Shown: positions 1 through 9,714, numbered from the stretch's first letter. The stretch is DNA of 64,000 bases from Desulfuromonas sp. (GCA_021162745.1 JAGGYC010000032.1:21381-85380), one strand, 5' to 3'. Numbers and translations are program-made. Notes: generated from the letters alone by a model not told the origin.

Positions 1-1
1 G

Positions 2-691
2 ACACTGTCGCCACGGGTTATGGAACTGGCCTATGACTTCATGAATGAAGCCGAGAAGGTGCAGATTGAACCTGAGCAGGTCACCGCTGAGCGGGTAGAG
101 CAGATTGTTTATCATGTCGGACGTAAGGAGAAACTTCCTCTGTTGCTCGGTTTGCTGCGCGATCGCATGGCTGAAGGGCGGGTGATGGTATTTGCCAACA
201 CCAAGCGTGAAACCGAGTACGTTACGTTGGTTTTGCAGGCCAATGGGATCAAGGCGGCCCAGATCTCCGGCGATATCAGCCAGGTCAAGCGGATGAAGAT
301 CTTGCAGGACTTCAAAGACGCCAAGCTCAACGTGCTGGTGGCGACGGATGTCGCGTCACGCGGTATCCATATCGATGATGTTACCCATGTCGTCAATTAC
401 GATGTGCCCCAGGACCCCGAAGATTATGTTCACCGCATTGGTCGTACAGCCCGCGCTGGTGCCTCAGGTTTGGCCATCATGATGGCTGATGAGGATCTGG
501 TCTTTCATCTGCCCGCGATTGAGGAGTACATTACGGCATCCATTCCCAGTGAGGTTCCTGAAGAGGAGTTGTTCTGCTGGAAATATAAGCGACCCGCGCT
601 AAAGCGGAAGAAGCCGGTGCCGGTCAAGAAAAGTTCTCCAGGGAAGGGTTCTGCAAATCCAGCGTCGAAACGCCGCCCACGGCGCCGTTGA
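2..691 (+). CDS. DEAD-box RNA helicase, RhlB-like, C-terminal part (5' end outside window)
   Basis: The reading frame is open from base 2, so the gene begins upstream of the window and only the second RecA-like domain is visible. The first residues (TLSPRV) look like the end of helicase motif III (SAT). Motif IV region VMVFANTKRE, motif V ATDVASRGIHIDDV and motif VI HRIGRTARAG follow in the order usual for DEAD-box ATP-dependent RNA helicases. A strongly basic tail (KRKKPVPVKK...RRPRRR) ends the protein and probably binds RNA. The family unwinds structured RNA in ribosome assembly or mRNA decay. RhlB is the closest type I recognise, but RhlE or another paralogue is possible without the N-terminal half. 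Confidence 0.88.
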   Translation, partial: TLSPRVMELAYDFMNEAEKVQIEPEQVTAERVEQIVYHVGRKEKLPLLLGLLRDRMAEGRVMVFANTKRETEYVTLVLQANGIKAAQISGDISQVKRMKILQDFKDAKLNVLVATDVASRGIHIDDVTHVVNYDVPQDPEDYVHRIGRTARAGASGLAIMMADEDLVFHLPAIEEYITASIPSEVPEEELFCWKYKRPALKRKKPVPVKKSSPGKGSANPASKRRPRRR

Positions 692-1371
692 TGCAGGGCT
701 CTCTGGATTTGCCGGACTTGGAACACTGTCAACGCTGCCCGCGACTTGTTGACTACCTGGCGCAATTGCCGCCTCGCCGCGGTCGCCAGCGCAGCGAATA
801 TTGGAATCGTTCCGTTGCCGGGTTTGGTGATACGGATGCCCGCTTATGGTTGGTTGGACTGGCACCAGGTGCCCACGGTGCCAATCGCACCGGGCGACCT
901 TTTACCGGCGACGGCGCCGGTGATTTTATGTATCCGTTGCTGCATGAAGGCGGATTCAGTAATCAGGCCGAAGCTACAAGTATCGATGATGGTTTGCAAT
1001 TGATTGATCTCTATATCAGCAATGCCGTTAAATGCGTCCCCCCGGCCAATAAACCAACCGCCGCTGAGTTTAATACCTGCCGCTCTTATCTGGTTGAGGA
1101 ATGGCGGCAGTTGTCAAATGTCCGGGTGATCCTGGCCCTGGGGCGCGATGCCTTTCTCAGTGTGCTACGGATGTTTAAAGAACTGGGGATGGTTGATCGG
1201 CCGGCAGACTATCCATTCAAGCATAATGGCTGTTACTTGTTGCCGAATGGCCAGCGGTTGTTGGCATGCTATCACACCAGTCGTTATAATGTGCAGACAC
1301 GGCGGATGACGCCGGAACTTTTTCAGCAGGTTTTGACACATGCCAGGCAGCTGATGGATGATCAGAAATGA
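691..1371 (+). CDS. Family 5 uracil-DNA glycosylase (UdgB-like, Fe-S)
   Basis: This 226-residue protein removes uracil and some other deaminated bases from DNA in base excision repair. The block GLAPGAHGANRTGRPFTGD is the hallmark active-site motif of family 5 (UDGb) enzymes, and YHTSRYN near the C-terminus corresponds to their second substrate-contact motif. Four cysteines (C13 and C16 in CQRC, then one in VKCVPP and one in FNTCRS) fit the 4Fe-4S cluster pattern of this superfamily. The helicase stop TGA at 689-691 overlaps the ATG start at 691; a TTG at 688 is an alternative start. The tight overlap implies translational coupling with the helicase gene. Confidence 0.87.
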   Translation: MQGSLDLPDLEHCQRCPRLVDYLAQLPPRRGRQRSEYWNRSVAGFGDTDARLWLVGLAPGAHGANRTGRPFTGDGAGDFMYPLLHEGGFSNQAEATSIDDGLQLIDLYISNAVKCVPPANKPTAAEFNTCRSYLVEEWRQLSNVRVILALGRDAFLSVLRMFKELGMVDRPADYPFKHNGCYLLPNGQRLLACYHTSRYNVQTRRMTPELFQQVLTHARQLMDDQK

Positions 1372-1452
1372 GATCGCTGTGATGTTTTTCCGCAGATGAG
1401 ATATTAATCGAGTGGCCAGAGAGAAAACCATAAACATCGTTGGAGAAAACGG

Positions 1453-1482
1453 TTGAAAGCGATGTCGTCATTGAACTACACT
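1453..1482 (+). promoter_or_regulatory. Candidate sigma-70 promoter of trpA-accD-folC
   Basis: TTGAAA at 1453-1458 and TACACT at 1477-1482 are separated by 18 bases in the 143-base gap before trpA. A promoter here would explain why trpA is not tightly coupled to the glycosylase gene upstream. This is a visual match only. Confidence 0.3.
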
Positions 1483-1514
1483 GGCAAAATTGAGTTGAAT
1501 ATGAAGGGGCTGTT

Positions 1515-2327
1515 GTGGGCCGTATAGAAGATACTTTTGAGCAACTGAAAAAAAACAATCGCAAAGCGCTGATTCCGTTTATTACGGCGGGTGACCCGGA
1601 TCTGGCAACAACCGAGCAGACTATTCTGACCCTCGTTGACGCTGGTGCCGATATTATCGAGCTGGGAATGCCCTTTTCGGATCCCATGGCCGATGGGCCG
1701 ACCATTCAGGCGGCGTCGGAGCGTGCGTTGGCTTCAGGAACAACCCTTGACGCGGTCCTGGATCTCGTTGAACGTGTCCGCGAGTACAGTCAGGTTCCGA
1801 TTGTCCTGATGGGGTACTATAATCCCGTTTTCCGCTATGGTGCCGAAATGTTTGCCCGTCGCGCCCGGCAGGCCGGGGTTGATGCCCTGCTGCTGGTTGA
1901 CTTGCCGGCGGAAGAACAGGATGAATTACGCACTTTTTTAGCCCCTGAGGGGATTCATCTGATCACCTTGCTGGCTCCCACCACTCCGGCTGAGCGAACA
2001 ACACAGTTGTTGGCTTCGGCCCAAGGGTTCGTCTACTATGTGTCGATGACAGGGGTGACGGGAACCACCAAAGTTGACAGTGCAGCGATTGAAACACGTG
2101 TGCTGCGCTTACGTGAGCAGAGTCCAGTGCCGGTAGCCGTTGGCTTCGGAATTACTACCGCTGAAGATGCTGCTTCTATCGCGCGTTTCTCCGATGCTGT
2201 TGTTGTCGGGAGCGCTTTGGTTAAAATTATTCATCAGCACGCTGATTCACCCCGTTTGCAGGAGGAAGTTCATCACTTTGTGGCTGAGCTCAAACAGGGT
2301 GTCAACAGTGCAACTGATAATCATTAA
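1515..2327 (+). CDS. trpA: Tryptophan synthase alpha chain
   Basis: TrpA cleaves indole-3-glycerol phosphate to indole and glyceraldehyde 3-phosphate, passing indole through the TrpB tunnel. The 270-residue TIM barrel shows LIPFITAGDPDL at the N-terminus, the catalytic Glu in IELGMPFSDP, the catalytic Asp in DPMADGPTIQ, the loop SMTGVTG and the phosphate-binding VGFGI. The start is GTG at 1515 with a purine-rich AAGGGG about 7 bases upstream. trpB and trpF, which often precede trpA in this lineage, are not within the visible upstream stretch; the gene is instead followed by accD after 12 bases. Confidence 0.95.
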   Translation: MGRIEDTFEQLKKNNRKALIPFITAGDPDLATTEQTILTLVDAGADIIELGMPFSDPMADGPTIQAASERALASGTTLDAVLDLVERVREYSQVPIVLMGYYNPVFRYGAEMFARRARQAGVDALLLVDLPAEEQDELRTFLAPEGIHLITLLAPTTPAERTTQLLASAQGFVYYVSMTGVTGTTKVDSAAIETRVLRLREQSPVPVAVGFGITTAEDAASIARFSDAVVVGSALVKIIHQHADSPRLQEEVHHFVAELKQGVNSATDNH

Positions 2328-2339
2328 GTGAGGTAACTC

Positions 2340-3188
2340 ATGTCCTGGTTTAGTCGTAAAAAAGCGCCGATTTCGGCCGTTGAGAAGAAGACTGTTCAGA
2401 TGCCCGAAGGGCTGTGGACCAAGTGTAAAAACTGTAACGAAATTATCTATGCCAAAGAGATTGAACGTAATCTCAATGTTTGCCCCAAGTGTGATTATCA
2501 CTTCAGGATCAGTGCCCGTGCCCGTATCGACCTGGTACTCGATAAGGATTCTTTTGTCGAGATGGATGCCGATCTGCAGTCTATCGACTTCCTCGATTTT
2601 AAAGACTCGAAGAAGTACAAAGATCGGATCAAAGCCTCAGTGGCCAAGGCCGGTGGCGGTGATGCCGTGATCTGTGGCGAAGGTACCATTGACGACCTGC
2701 CGGTCGTTGTTTCGGTGTTTGATTTCAGTTTTATGGGTGGCAGCATGGGTTCGGTGGTTGGTGAAAAAATCACTCGTGCCATCGAAAAAGGGCTGGAGCT
2801 TGGTGCGCCGGTGATCATATTTTCCTGTTCCGGCGGTGCGCGGATGCAGGAGAGTATCTTGTCACTGATGCAGATGGCTAAAACCTGTGCGGCTCTGGCC
2901 AAATTGAAAGCGGCGGGTATCCCCTTTGTTTCGGTTCTGACTGATCCGACTACCGGCGGTGTTACCGCCAGTTTCGCCATGCTCGGTGATATCAATATGA
3001 CCGAACCCCGGGCCCTGATCGGCTTTGCCGGCCCGCGTGTTATTGAGCAGACCATTCGCCAAAAATTGCCCGAAGGGTTCCAGCGTTCCGAATACCTGCT
3101 TGAGCACGGTATGATTGATGTGATCGTCCGTCGTCAGGAGATGAAGCAGCGCCTGTCGCAAATGCTGCGGATCTTTACCAAGAGTTGA
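2340..3188 (+). CDS. accD: Acetyl-CoA carboxylase carboxyltransferase beta subunit
   Basis: AccD pairs with AccA to transfer the carboxyl group from carboxybiotin to acetyl-CoA, making malonyl-CoA for fatty acid synthesis. The 282-residue protein has the N-terminal zinc ribbon (C29, C32, C48, C51) and the crotonase-like core with [13 protein letters not shown] and the oxyanion-hole region [12 protein letters not shown]. Length and architecture are normal. It sits 12 bases after trpA and its stop (3186-3188) abuts folC, giving the trpA-accD-folC order commonly seen in Proteobacteria. Confidence 0.96.
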   Translation: MSWFSRKKAPISAVEKKTVQMPEGLWTKCKNCNEIIYAKEIERNLNVCPKCDYHFRISARARIDLVLDKDSFVEMDADLQSIDFLDFKDSKKYKDRIKASVAKAGGGDAVICGEGTIDDLPVVVSVFDFSFMGGSMGSVVGEKITRAIEKGLELGAPVIIFSCSGGARMQESILSLMQMAKTCAALAKLKAAGIPFVSVLTDPTTGGVTASFAMLGDINMTEPRALIGFAGPRVIEQTIRQKLPEGFQRSEYLLEHGMIDVIVRRQEMKQRLSQMLRIFTKS

Positions 3189-3190
3189 GT

Positions 3191-4465
3191 ATGACACCTG
3201 CGCAGACATTGGAGTTTCTCTACGGGCTCCAGATGTTCGGGATTAAGCTGGGCCTTGACAACATCAGGGCGTTGCTACAGTCAGCAGGTAATCCACAGGA
3301 AGATTATGGCATCATCCACGTTGCTGGAACCAATGGCAAGGGTTCGGTGTGTGCCTATCTGCAACAGATCTACCATGAAGCCGGATATCGCGTTGGTGTT
3401 TATACCTCGCCGCATCTGCATCGTTTCAACGAGCGAATCTCCATCAACAGCCAACAGATTACCGATGAAGCGCTTGTTGCTCTGGTCGAGGAACTGCGTG
3501 AAAACAATTTAGAAGTGCCAGCGACGTTTTTTGAATTTACAACGGCGCTGGCACTTCTTTATTTCTCGCGGCAACAGGTCGATCTGGTGGTGTTGGAGGT
3601 TGGCATGGGCGGACGCCTTGATGCGACCAATGTTGTGCAGCCGTTGGTGTCGGTGATTACCCCGGTCAGTGACGACCACGGTGATTATCTCGGCACGACC
3701 TTGGTTGAGATCGCCGCTGAGAAAGGTGGTATTATTAAACCGGGTGTGCCGGTGGTGATTGGCAAGCAGGACGAAGAGGCGTTAACCGTTTTGCAGCAAA
3801 TCGTTACTGAGCAGCAGGCACCCGCTTTTCTTTATGGTGACGATTACGTTGTCGATTATGTTCTCAATGGCGTCGCGGGCTCGTATCGTGTGATGACACC
3901 CGAGTGCAGTTGGGCGCCATTGACGCCCGGTTTGCCCGGAGACCACCAGTCACAGAACATGTCGAGTGCATTGATGGTTGTGGATTGTTTGCAATCAAAG
4001 GGTTTTCCGGTCGCCGGCGAGGTGGTTTACTCTGCTGTTGCTGATACCCGCTGGCCTGGTCGGCTCGAATGGTGGCCGGACAGTCTGGTGCCTGTTCTGC
4101 TTGATGGGGCCCATAATGTTGCCGGTGCGACTGCCCTTGCTGCCTATCTTGCCGACCAAAAGATCTCGAAAATACGTTGGGTTGCGGGCTTTAAGGCCGA
4201 TAAGGATATGGCTGCAGTGGTGACGGTTTTATTGCCGGTGTTGACCCGGGTTTACTGTGTGGCTCCGCCGGTGGAAGCGGCGTATCCACCAGCTTATGTG
4301 GTGACATTCCTCAACACTAATGGTGTTGTTGCCTGTCGTTACGATGCTGTGGCTACTGCGCTGGCTGCGGCGCTGGATGAGTGTGAAGAGGATGAAGTGG
4401 TGGTCGTTGCCGGTTCACTGTTTTTGGTGGCGGCATGTCGTGAATGGCTGTTGACGAACGAGTAG
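3191..4465 (+). CDS. folC: Folylpolyglutamate synthase / dihydrofolate synthase
   Basis: FolC adds glutamate to dihydropteroate and then to reduced folates in an ATP-dependent Mur-ligase-type reaction. The 424-residue protein carries the P-loop HVAGTNGKGSV, the folate-loop region TSPHLHRFNERI, the Mur-ligase motif EVGMGGRLDATN and the C-terminal LLDGAHN block. ATG at 3191 lies two bases past the accD stop; a TTG at 3185 is an in-frame alternative that overlaps accD. Co-transcription with accD is likely. Confidence 0.94.
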   Translation: MTPAQTLEFLYGLQMFGIKLGLDNIRALLQSAGNPQEDYGIIHVAGTNGKGSVCAYLQQIYHEAGYRVGVYTSPHLHRFNERISINSQQITDEALVALVEELRENNLEVPATFFEFTTALALLYFSRQQVDLVVLEVGMGGRLDATNVVQPLVSVITPVSDDHGDYLGTTLVEIAAEKGGIIKPGVPVVIGKQDEEALTVLQQIVTEQQAPAFLYGDDYVVDYVLNGVAGSYRVMTPECSWAPLTPGLPGDHQSQNMSSALMVVDCLQSKGFPVAGEVVYSAVADTRWPGRLEWWPDSLVPVLLDGAHNVAGATALAAYLADQKISKIRWVAGFKADKDMAAVVTVLLPVLTRVYCVAPPVEAAYPPAYVVTFLNTNGVVACRYDAVATALAAALDECEEDEVVVVAGSLFLVAACREWLLTNE

Positions 4466-4471
4466 ACATAA

Positions 4472-6586
4472 ATGATGTGGAATAAAAGTCAGGTGAAGCA
4501 TTGGGGGATCGGTTCGGTTATCGGGATGAGCATGCTGCTGGTGTGTCTGTCCACAACGTCCTGGGCAAGTGCGCTGGAACAAAGTGATCAACCGGTGTCA
4601 TTACAGGCCGATGTTCTTGATTACGACCAGCCGACGGCGACGTACACCGCCGAAGGACAGGTGGATTTGCAACAGGGGACAACTCAGCTGTTTGCCGATA
4701 AGGTGCGCTACAATACCCTGACCGGTGATGCCGAAGCCGCTGGTCATGTCGAGCTGCATGATGTCGACGGCCAGCTCTGTGGTGAGCAGATGCAGGTCAA
4801 CATCAAGACCGGCGTCGGTGTCGCTGAACGGGCGCACGGCTTTGTAGCGGCGTATAATTTTCATCTTTCCGGTGACGAGATCAGCAAACTCGGTGAGTCC
4901 AGCTATCGCATTCGCAATGGCTTTTTTACCACCTGTGATGGTGAGCCCCCGGCGTGGAAGTTTGGTGCTCGCGATCTCAATGTCACCATTGGCGGTTATG
5001 CCAAGGCCAAGCACGTCAAGTTTTATCTGCACGATGTGCCGGTGCTTTATCTCCCTTATTTGGCCTATCCGGTGAAGCCTGATCGGGAGTCGGGTTTTCT
5101 GTTGCCGGGATTTGGTGTTTCCCGCGAGCGTGGTACCCAGATTTCACTGGCCTACTATCAGGTGTTGGCACGTAACATGGACGCCACGTTGTTTGTCGAT
5201 TATTTTTCCGATATGGGTATTGGTACCGGTCTGGAGTATCGCTACATCTTTGGCGATGACAACGAAGGGATTGCCAACCTCTATTATATCTCCACCCATG
5301 GTGATTCCTCCTACCCCGATCTTGACGACCGCTTTGCCTATCGATGGGATCACCTGGGTACTTCGCCCGGCAATGTTCGCTTTAGCGCCGATGTTGAATA
5401 CGTCAGTGATCGTGATTACTTCGAAGACTTTGGCGATGTCGCGGAGGAATACGATAAAGATGAGGTTGAATCGACCATTGCCCTGAGCAAACAGTGGGGC
5501 AACTTGAATCTGACCGGTGAGCTGTTGTACACCAAGGATCTTGACCTCGGTGCCGACAACGACAAGACGTTGCAGCGTCTGCCCGAGATTCAGCTCGATT
5601 ACAGCCGCACCCGCCTGGGTGATAGCCCCTTCTATGTCAAGTTTGATTCGACATCGACCTATTTTTGGCGCCGTGAGGGATTAAAGGGGGAACGGATTGA
5701 TCTGCGTCCGGCGGTTTCGGCCATCTTCCAGCCTGGAATGATGCTGGAGGTTGAACCTGAATTCGGCTTCCGCGAGCGACTGTACTGGACCTCGGATGAA
5801 GGGCCCGGCTTCGAGCATGCCGAAAATTACGATTTCTCTACCCGCTTTTCCACCCGCTTTGCCCGGGTATTCAATCTGGCCAATAAGACCGGTCTGACCA
5901 AGCTTAAACACAGTATTGAGCCGGAAGTGACCTATCTGTACACCCCGAACAACAAGCAGGCCGATCTGCCCTATTTTGACAGCGCTGATCGGGTCGATAA
6001 TGCCAATGAGGTTGAATACGCCCTGATCAACCGGCTGGTTGGCCGTTTCGATCAGGAGACCGGAGCGGCGGATTATCGTGAGCTGGTTTATTTTAAGTTG
6101 TCGCAAACCCACGATTTCTGGTTGAGTCGCCGTGATCGGGAGGAGAAGAAACAACAGGACCGCTTCTCCGATATCCGCGCGGAGTTGATTGTGCGGCCTA
6201 CAGCACGCTGGTTTGTCGATCTCGATAGTGAGTATGATCCACACCGCAACGAGTTGACGAAGTTCACTGCTGAATCGGGGGCTCGCTACTCGGATGATAA
6301 GGGCTTTTCCGCCTCGTATCGTTACCAGGAAGACGATTCAGAATACCTGGCCACCACCATCAATCTGGACTGGATTCGGCCGCTGTATGTCACCTATGAG
6401 TATCGCTATGATCTGGTGGAAACTCACCGCTTGGAAAATGTGGTTGAACTTGAATATCGTGCCCAGTGCTGGAGCGTCTTTTTAAGCTACCGCGACCGCT
6501 TGGAAGATAACGAGATTATGTTGACGTTTTCTCTGGGGGGACTTGGTGCGATTGGTCATGTCGGCAGCAGTCTCAGTTCGGAATAA
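4472..6586 (+). CDS. lptD: LPS-assembly protein LptD (outer membrane)
   Basis: LptD forms the outer-membrane beta-barrel that, plugged by LptE, inserts lipopolysaccharide into the outer leaflet. The 704-residue precursor has a signal peptide (hydrophobic IGSVIGMSMLLVCLSTTSWA ending near residue 33), an OstA/LptA-like N-domain at roughly 40-150 (SLQADVLDYDQPTATYTAEG), and a long barrel rich in aromatic and charged alternation such as FYLHDVPVLYLPYLAYPVKP. It shows that the organism makes LPS. The start is ATG 4472 (ATG 4475 also possible), six bases after folC. An intrinsic terminator follows. Confidence 0.93.
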   Translation: MMWNKSQVKHWGIGSVIGMSMLLVCLSTTSWASALEQSDQPVSLQADVLDYDQPTATYTAEGQVDLQQGTTQLFADKVRYNTLTGDAEAAGHVELHDVDGQLCGEQMQVNIKTGVGVAERAHGFVAAYNFHLSGDEISKLGESSYRIRNGFFTTCDGEPPAWKFGARDLNVTIGGYAKAKHVKFYLHDVPVLYLPYLAYPVKPDRESGFLLPGFGVSRERGTQISLAYYQVLARNMDATLFVDYFSDMGIGTGLEYRYIFGDDNEGIANLYYISTHGDSSYPDLDDRFAYRWDHLGTSPGNVRFSADVEYVSDRDYFEDFGDVAEEYDKDEVESTIALSKQWGNLNLTGELLYTKDLDLGADNDKTLQRLPEIQLDYSRTRLGDSPFYVKFDSTSTYFWRREGLKGERIDLRPAVSAIFQPGMMLEVEPEFGFRERLYWTSDEGPGFEHAENYDFSTRFSTRFARVFNLANKTGLTKLKHSIEPEVTYLYTPNNKQADLPYFDSADRVDNANEVEYALINRLVGRFDQETGAADYRELVYFKLSQTHDFWLSRRDREEKKQQDRFSDIRAELIVRPTARWFVDLDSEYDPHRNELTKFTAESGARYSDDKGFSASYRYQEDDSEYLATTINLDWIRPLYVTYEYRYDLVETHRLENVVELEYRAQCWSVFLSYRDRLEDNEIMLTFSLGGLGAIGHVGSSLSSE

Positions 6587-6614
6587 CTTTATTGCGCAAC
6601 ATCATGGTTCAGAC

Positions 6615-6648
6615 AACAGCCGCTCCCATCAATGGGGGCGGCTGTTGT
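6615..6648. terminator. Bidirectional intrinsic terminator between lptD and the methyltransferase gene
   Basis: AACAGCCGCTCCC pairs with GGGGGCGGCTGTT around a six-base loop. The flanks carry short T runs on both strands, as expected between convergent genes. Confidence 0.75.
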
Positions 6649-7755
6649 TTATTGGGCTAACGGATAAAGGGCGACGTCCAGACCTCCATTACTGAATTTT
6701 AGAGATGGCGTCGTCGTGCTTTTGGTTTGTTGCGGAAGAATGACGCCACCTTGCCAGTCGTGAAAATCATCACGGAACTTTTCCTGAAGTTCTTGGAGTA
6801 ATTGCGCCGGCGTCGCTGCCATCTTCAATCGTTCGCCATAGGGGGGATTACTCAACCACAGCCCAGTGGCTGCTGTCGCTGCGCCATCATGGTAGTCCTG
6901 CTGGCGCAGGGTGACCAGGTCAATGACCTCGGCAGATTCACAGTTGTGGCGGGTCGCGGCAATGGCTTCAGCGCTGATATCGCCGGCGGTGATTGTTACC
7001 GTAACCTCGCGGCGCTGTTGCCGTGCTTCGATAAGTAACGACTGCCACAATCCTTGACGATAGCCCGGCCAGTGTTGAAAGGCAAAATCGCGTTGGCCTC
7101 CCGGAGGGCGGTTGGCGGCGATCAGCGCGGCTTCGATGGCAAAGGTACCCGAACCACACAGTAAATCGCAGAAGTCTTTTCCGCCGTGCCAGCCACAGTG
7201 GAGCAGACAGCCCGCCGCAAAGGTTTCGCGCAGCGGTGCCGGGGTCATCTGGCCGCGATAACCGCGACGATGCAACAACTCTCCACTGCTGTCAATGGAC
7301 AGGGTGCACAGGTCATCGTCCAAGCGGACAAAAATCTGTTGTGCCGGCAGTTCGCCAGGGGATGCTACTGTGCCTGATGAGCCAATAGCTTTTTCGATCG
7401 CCTCGCTGATGGTTGCCGCGATGCGGTCGGTGTGGTTGAGGCGTGAGCTGTGGCATGTTACGCGAATGTGCAGTGGGGTGCCGGGTTTGATAAACCGTCC
7501 CCAGGGCAGGCGCGATGCCTTACGGAACAGGGTGGGGAAATCCCGGCATTTGATGGTTTCCAGGCGGACGAGTATCCGGCTGGCACAGCGTGTCCAGAGA
7601 TTCGTTGAATAGAGTTCACGTAGTTTGCCGGAAAAGGCGATGCCGCCTCGCTCAATCTGTAGTGGAGCGCTGACGATTTTGGCTAATTCCGTCGCACAAA
7701 GTTGTTCAAAACCGGGTGAGACGATGGCAAAAAACTGTTCGGTGGTATTTTTCAT
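6649..7755 (-). CDS. THUMP-domain class I SAM-dependent RNA methyltransferase (RlmL/YpsC family)
   Basis: The 368-residue protein is predicted to methylate guanine N2 in 23S rRNA. A ferredoxin-like and THUMP region occupies about residues 1-165 (QFFAIVSPGFEQLCATEL, ALHIRVTCHSSRLNHTDRI-type block), followed by a Rossmann methyltransferase with motif I DLLCGSGTFAIEAAL and the N2-guanine motif LSNPPYGERL. It resembles the N-terminal methyltransferase half of RlmL and stand-alone YpsC; the RlmK half is absent. The exact target base cannot be told from sequence. It is a single reverse-strand gene convergent with lptD. Confidence 0.85.
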   Translation of the reverse strand: MKNTTEQFFAIVSPGFEQLCATELAKIVSAPLQIERGGIAFSGKLRELYSTNLWTRCASRILVRLETIKCRDFPTLFRKASRLPWGRFIKPGTPLHIRVTCHSSRLNHTDRIAATISEAIEKAIGSSGTVASPGELPAQQIFVRLDDDLCTLSIDSSGELLHRRGYRGQMTPAPLRETFAAGCLLHCGWHGGKDFCDLLCGSGTFAIEAALIAANRPPGGQRDFAFQHWPGYRQGLWQSLLIEARQQRREVTVTITAGDISAEAIAATRHNCESAEVIDLVTLRQQDYHDGAATAATGLWLSNPPYGERLKMAATPAQLLQELQEKFRDDFHDWQGGVILPQQTKSTTTPSLKFSNGGLDVALYPLAQ

Positions 7756-7907
7756 GTAAGCTCCTATTGCGGGTGCGGCAGCTTAGCATATCCGATCAAC
7801 GGCTGGATAGGGTTCAGCGGCAATTTCATGTTGAGATGTTTGTGTTAATCTCTAAGTGAGTGGGGCTTCAAAGCTGTGATCAAAACCAATTATGACTGGA
7901 GAGGGGG

Positions 7908-8768
7908 ATGGGCATGGCAGAATTAGAGATCGATTGGGATTATTTACTTGAACGCCTGGAGCGGTTGATTGATCTTGGTGAGGCGTATCTGTCCCGCAGT
8001 GTTGAACACGACGAGCCCGACCCTGATCTATTTGCTCGTGCTGCAGCATTTCGCTGGCAGTCCGACTCTCTGGGTGGCGAAGGGCTCAGGCCGCTGGTTG
8101 CTCCTGATTATCAAGCCCTTGATGGTCTGGTGGGGTTGCAGCCACAGGTGGAGTCGATACGCAGTAATACGCGTCATTTCGTTTCGGCAACTCCTGCCCA
8201 TCATGTGCTGATTCGCGGTGGCCGCGGGATGGGGAAAACGGCGTTGGTGCGTGGACTTTTGCCCGAGTTTGTCAGTGCTGGACTGCGCATCGTTGAAATT
8301 CGCAGTGACCAGCTACAGGATGTTGAAAAATTAGCCCTGTGGCTGCAGGATGTGCCGTTGTATTTTGTGCTGCTGTGCGAAGATGTCGATCTGCACGAAA
8401 ACAGCCCTGGGTATCAGGCTTTGCTGACATTACTTAATGGTGGAATGGTGCGTTGTCCGCAGAATGTCTGTGTCTATGCCACCATGGCAACGGACTCGGA
8501 TGGTGGTGAAGGCCATTGCGAGGCCATTATCTCGGAGTATTTTGGTGTGCGACTTCGGGTTACGGAGATCAATGAAGCGGCATATCTGGAGATTGTTCAT
8601 GGCTTTGTCGACCAATATGGGCTCGATCGCCTCGATGAGATCGGCGAACAGGCCGCGTTGCGCTGGGGGCAACAGTGTCGTTTCCTCAGCGGCCGTGTTG
8701 CCGAGCAATTTGTTGTCCACTATGCGGGCCAACAAGCAATGGCACCGCCGGCCGGGATTGAGCCGTAA
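7908..8768 (+). CDS. DUF815-family P-loop ATPase
   Basis: This 286-residue protein belongs to the DUF815 group of AAA-like ATPases, whose function is not established. After a helical N-terminus (residues 1-70) come LDGLVGLQPQ, Walker A RGGRGMGKTALVRG, and a Walker-B-like strand YFVLLCEDVDL. The end of the protein holds the lid-type helices. Starts at ATG 7908 or 7914 are both preceded by GAGAGGGGG; I kept the first. It stands alone, divergent from the methyltransferase gene. Confidence 0.75.
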   Translation: MGMAELEIDWDYLLERLERLIDLGEAYLSRSVEHDEPDPDLFARAAAFRWQSDSLGGEGLRPLVAPDYQALDGLVGLQPQVESIRSNTRHFVSATPAHHVLIRGGRGMGKTALVRGLLPEFVSAGLRIVEIRSDQLQDVEKLALWLQDVPLYFVLLCEDVDLHENSPGYQALLTLLNGGMVRCPQNVCVYATMATDSDGGEGHCEAIISEYFGVRLRVTEINEAAYLEIVHGFVDQYGLDRLDEIGEQAALRWGQQCRFLSGRVAEQFVVHYAGQQAMAPPAGIEP

Positions 8769-8921
8769 GCACAGTCTTTGATGGTGTCGATTTTAAACTT
8801 TGTTTCTGTTGTGAAACCAGTATAATGATGGCAGGCGAGGAACGCTGGCTATTCGGGTGCTGCCTGCTGCCCTTTATGTGGTACGTTTGCGGGATATTTT
8901 CCCTTCCCTTCAGGATCCGTT

Positions 8922-9683
8922 ATGTCGTCGTTTGCAGAATCAGAACTTCTTGAAGCATGTCGGGTGTTGTTTGGCTCCGAACTGCAGTTGAATCGAGATT
9001 TTCTGTATTACATGCAGCCCGGAGGTATCAAATCGGCCTATCGGCAGCGTGCCAAAGAAACGCACCCAGATCGTCTGATCGATGCTCAACCCCACGAATA
9101 TGTGCGGCAGACCGAGTTGTTTCGCGACGTCAGCCAGGCCTACCAGTTGCTGGATTCATTTTCAGCCGATCCGCACAAACGGTTGTGGGCTTCGGCCGAC
9201 CGTTCTACCCATTTCGATTCTAACCGCACAGCTTCGCCGTCTTCTCCTGCGAGTGATGCGACCGGCCCGACGGACAGGCAGGATTCGGCCTATCTCTTAC
9301 CTAAACGGCATCTGGAAACAGGTCTCTATCTGTATTATCGTGGTTTGATCAGCTATCCGGAAATGATTGAAGCACTCGTCTGGCAACGTCGTCAGCGACC
9401 GATCATCGGTATGCTTGCCGAACGTTGGGGATGGCTCAGTGCCGAGGATGTCCGGTTGATCAACCGTTATCATGGTCGTCGGGGACGTTTTGGTGCCCGT
9501 GCCGTCGAGCTCGGTTATCTCACCTCATTCCAAGTACAGGTGTTGTTGCGCTATCAACGTCAGGCGCAAAAACAGTTTGGTCAGTATTTCGTTGAACAGG
9601 GGATGATGACCGATGCCGAAATTGAGGTTTATATCCGTCAACAGCGTCAGCACAATACCCGCTTCAGTGCTCCCCCTCGTTAA
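8922..9683 (+). CDS. J-domain protein with uncharacterised C-terminal helical region
   Basis: The 253-residue protein has a DnaJ-type domain near residues 27-75 with the diagnostic HPD (AYRQRAKETHPDRL), so it probably stimulates an Hsp70 ATPase. A low-complexity Ser/Pro/Ala linker (about 95-118) separates it from a C-terminal region of about 130 residues with repeated hydrophobic-aromatic helices (LETGLYLYYRGLIS, LSAEDVRLINRYHG, LTSFQVQVLLRYQ, MTDAEIEVYIRQQ). Those repeats resemble one another in spacing, each ending in a (D/S)x(E/Q)(V/I) helix. No zinc-finger or substrate-binding domain of classical DnaJ is present. The client is unknown. Confidence 0.7.
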   Translation: MSSFAESELLEACRVLFGSELQLNRDFLYYMQPGGIKSAYRQRAKETHPDRLIDAQPHEYVRQTELFRDVSQAYQLLDSFSADPHKRLWASADRSTHFDSNRTASPSSPASDATGPTDRQDSAYLLPKRHLETGLYLYYRGLISYPEMIEALVWQRRQRPIIGMLAERWGWLSAEDVRLINRYHGRRGRFGARAVELGYLTSFQVQVLLRYQRQAQKQFGQYFVEQGMMTDAEIEVYIRQQRQHNTRFSAPPR

Positions 9684-9714
9684 TTGTCTATTGTTCTTCT
9701 CCGTTTAGTCTCTG

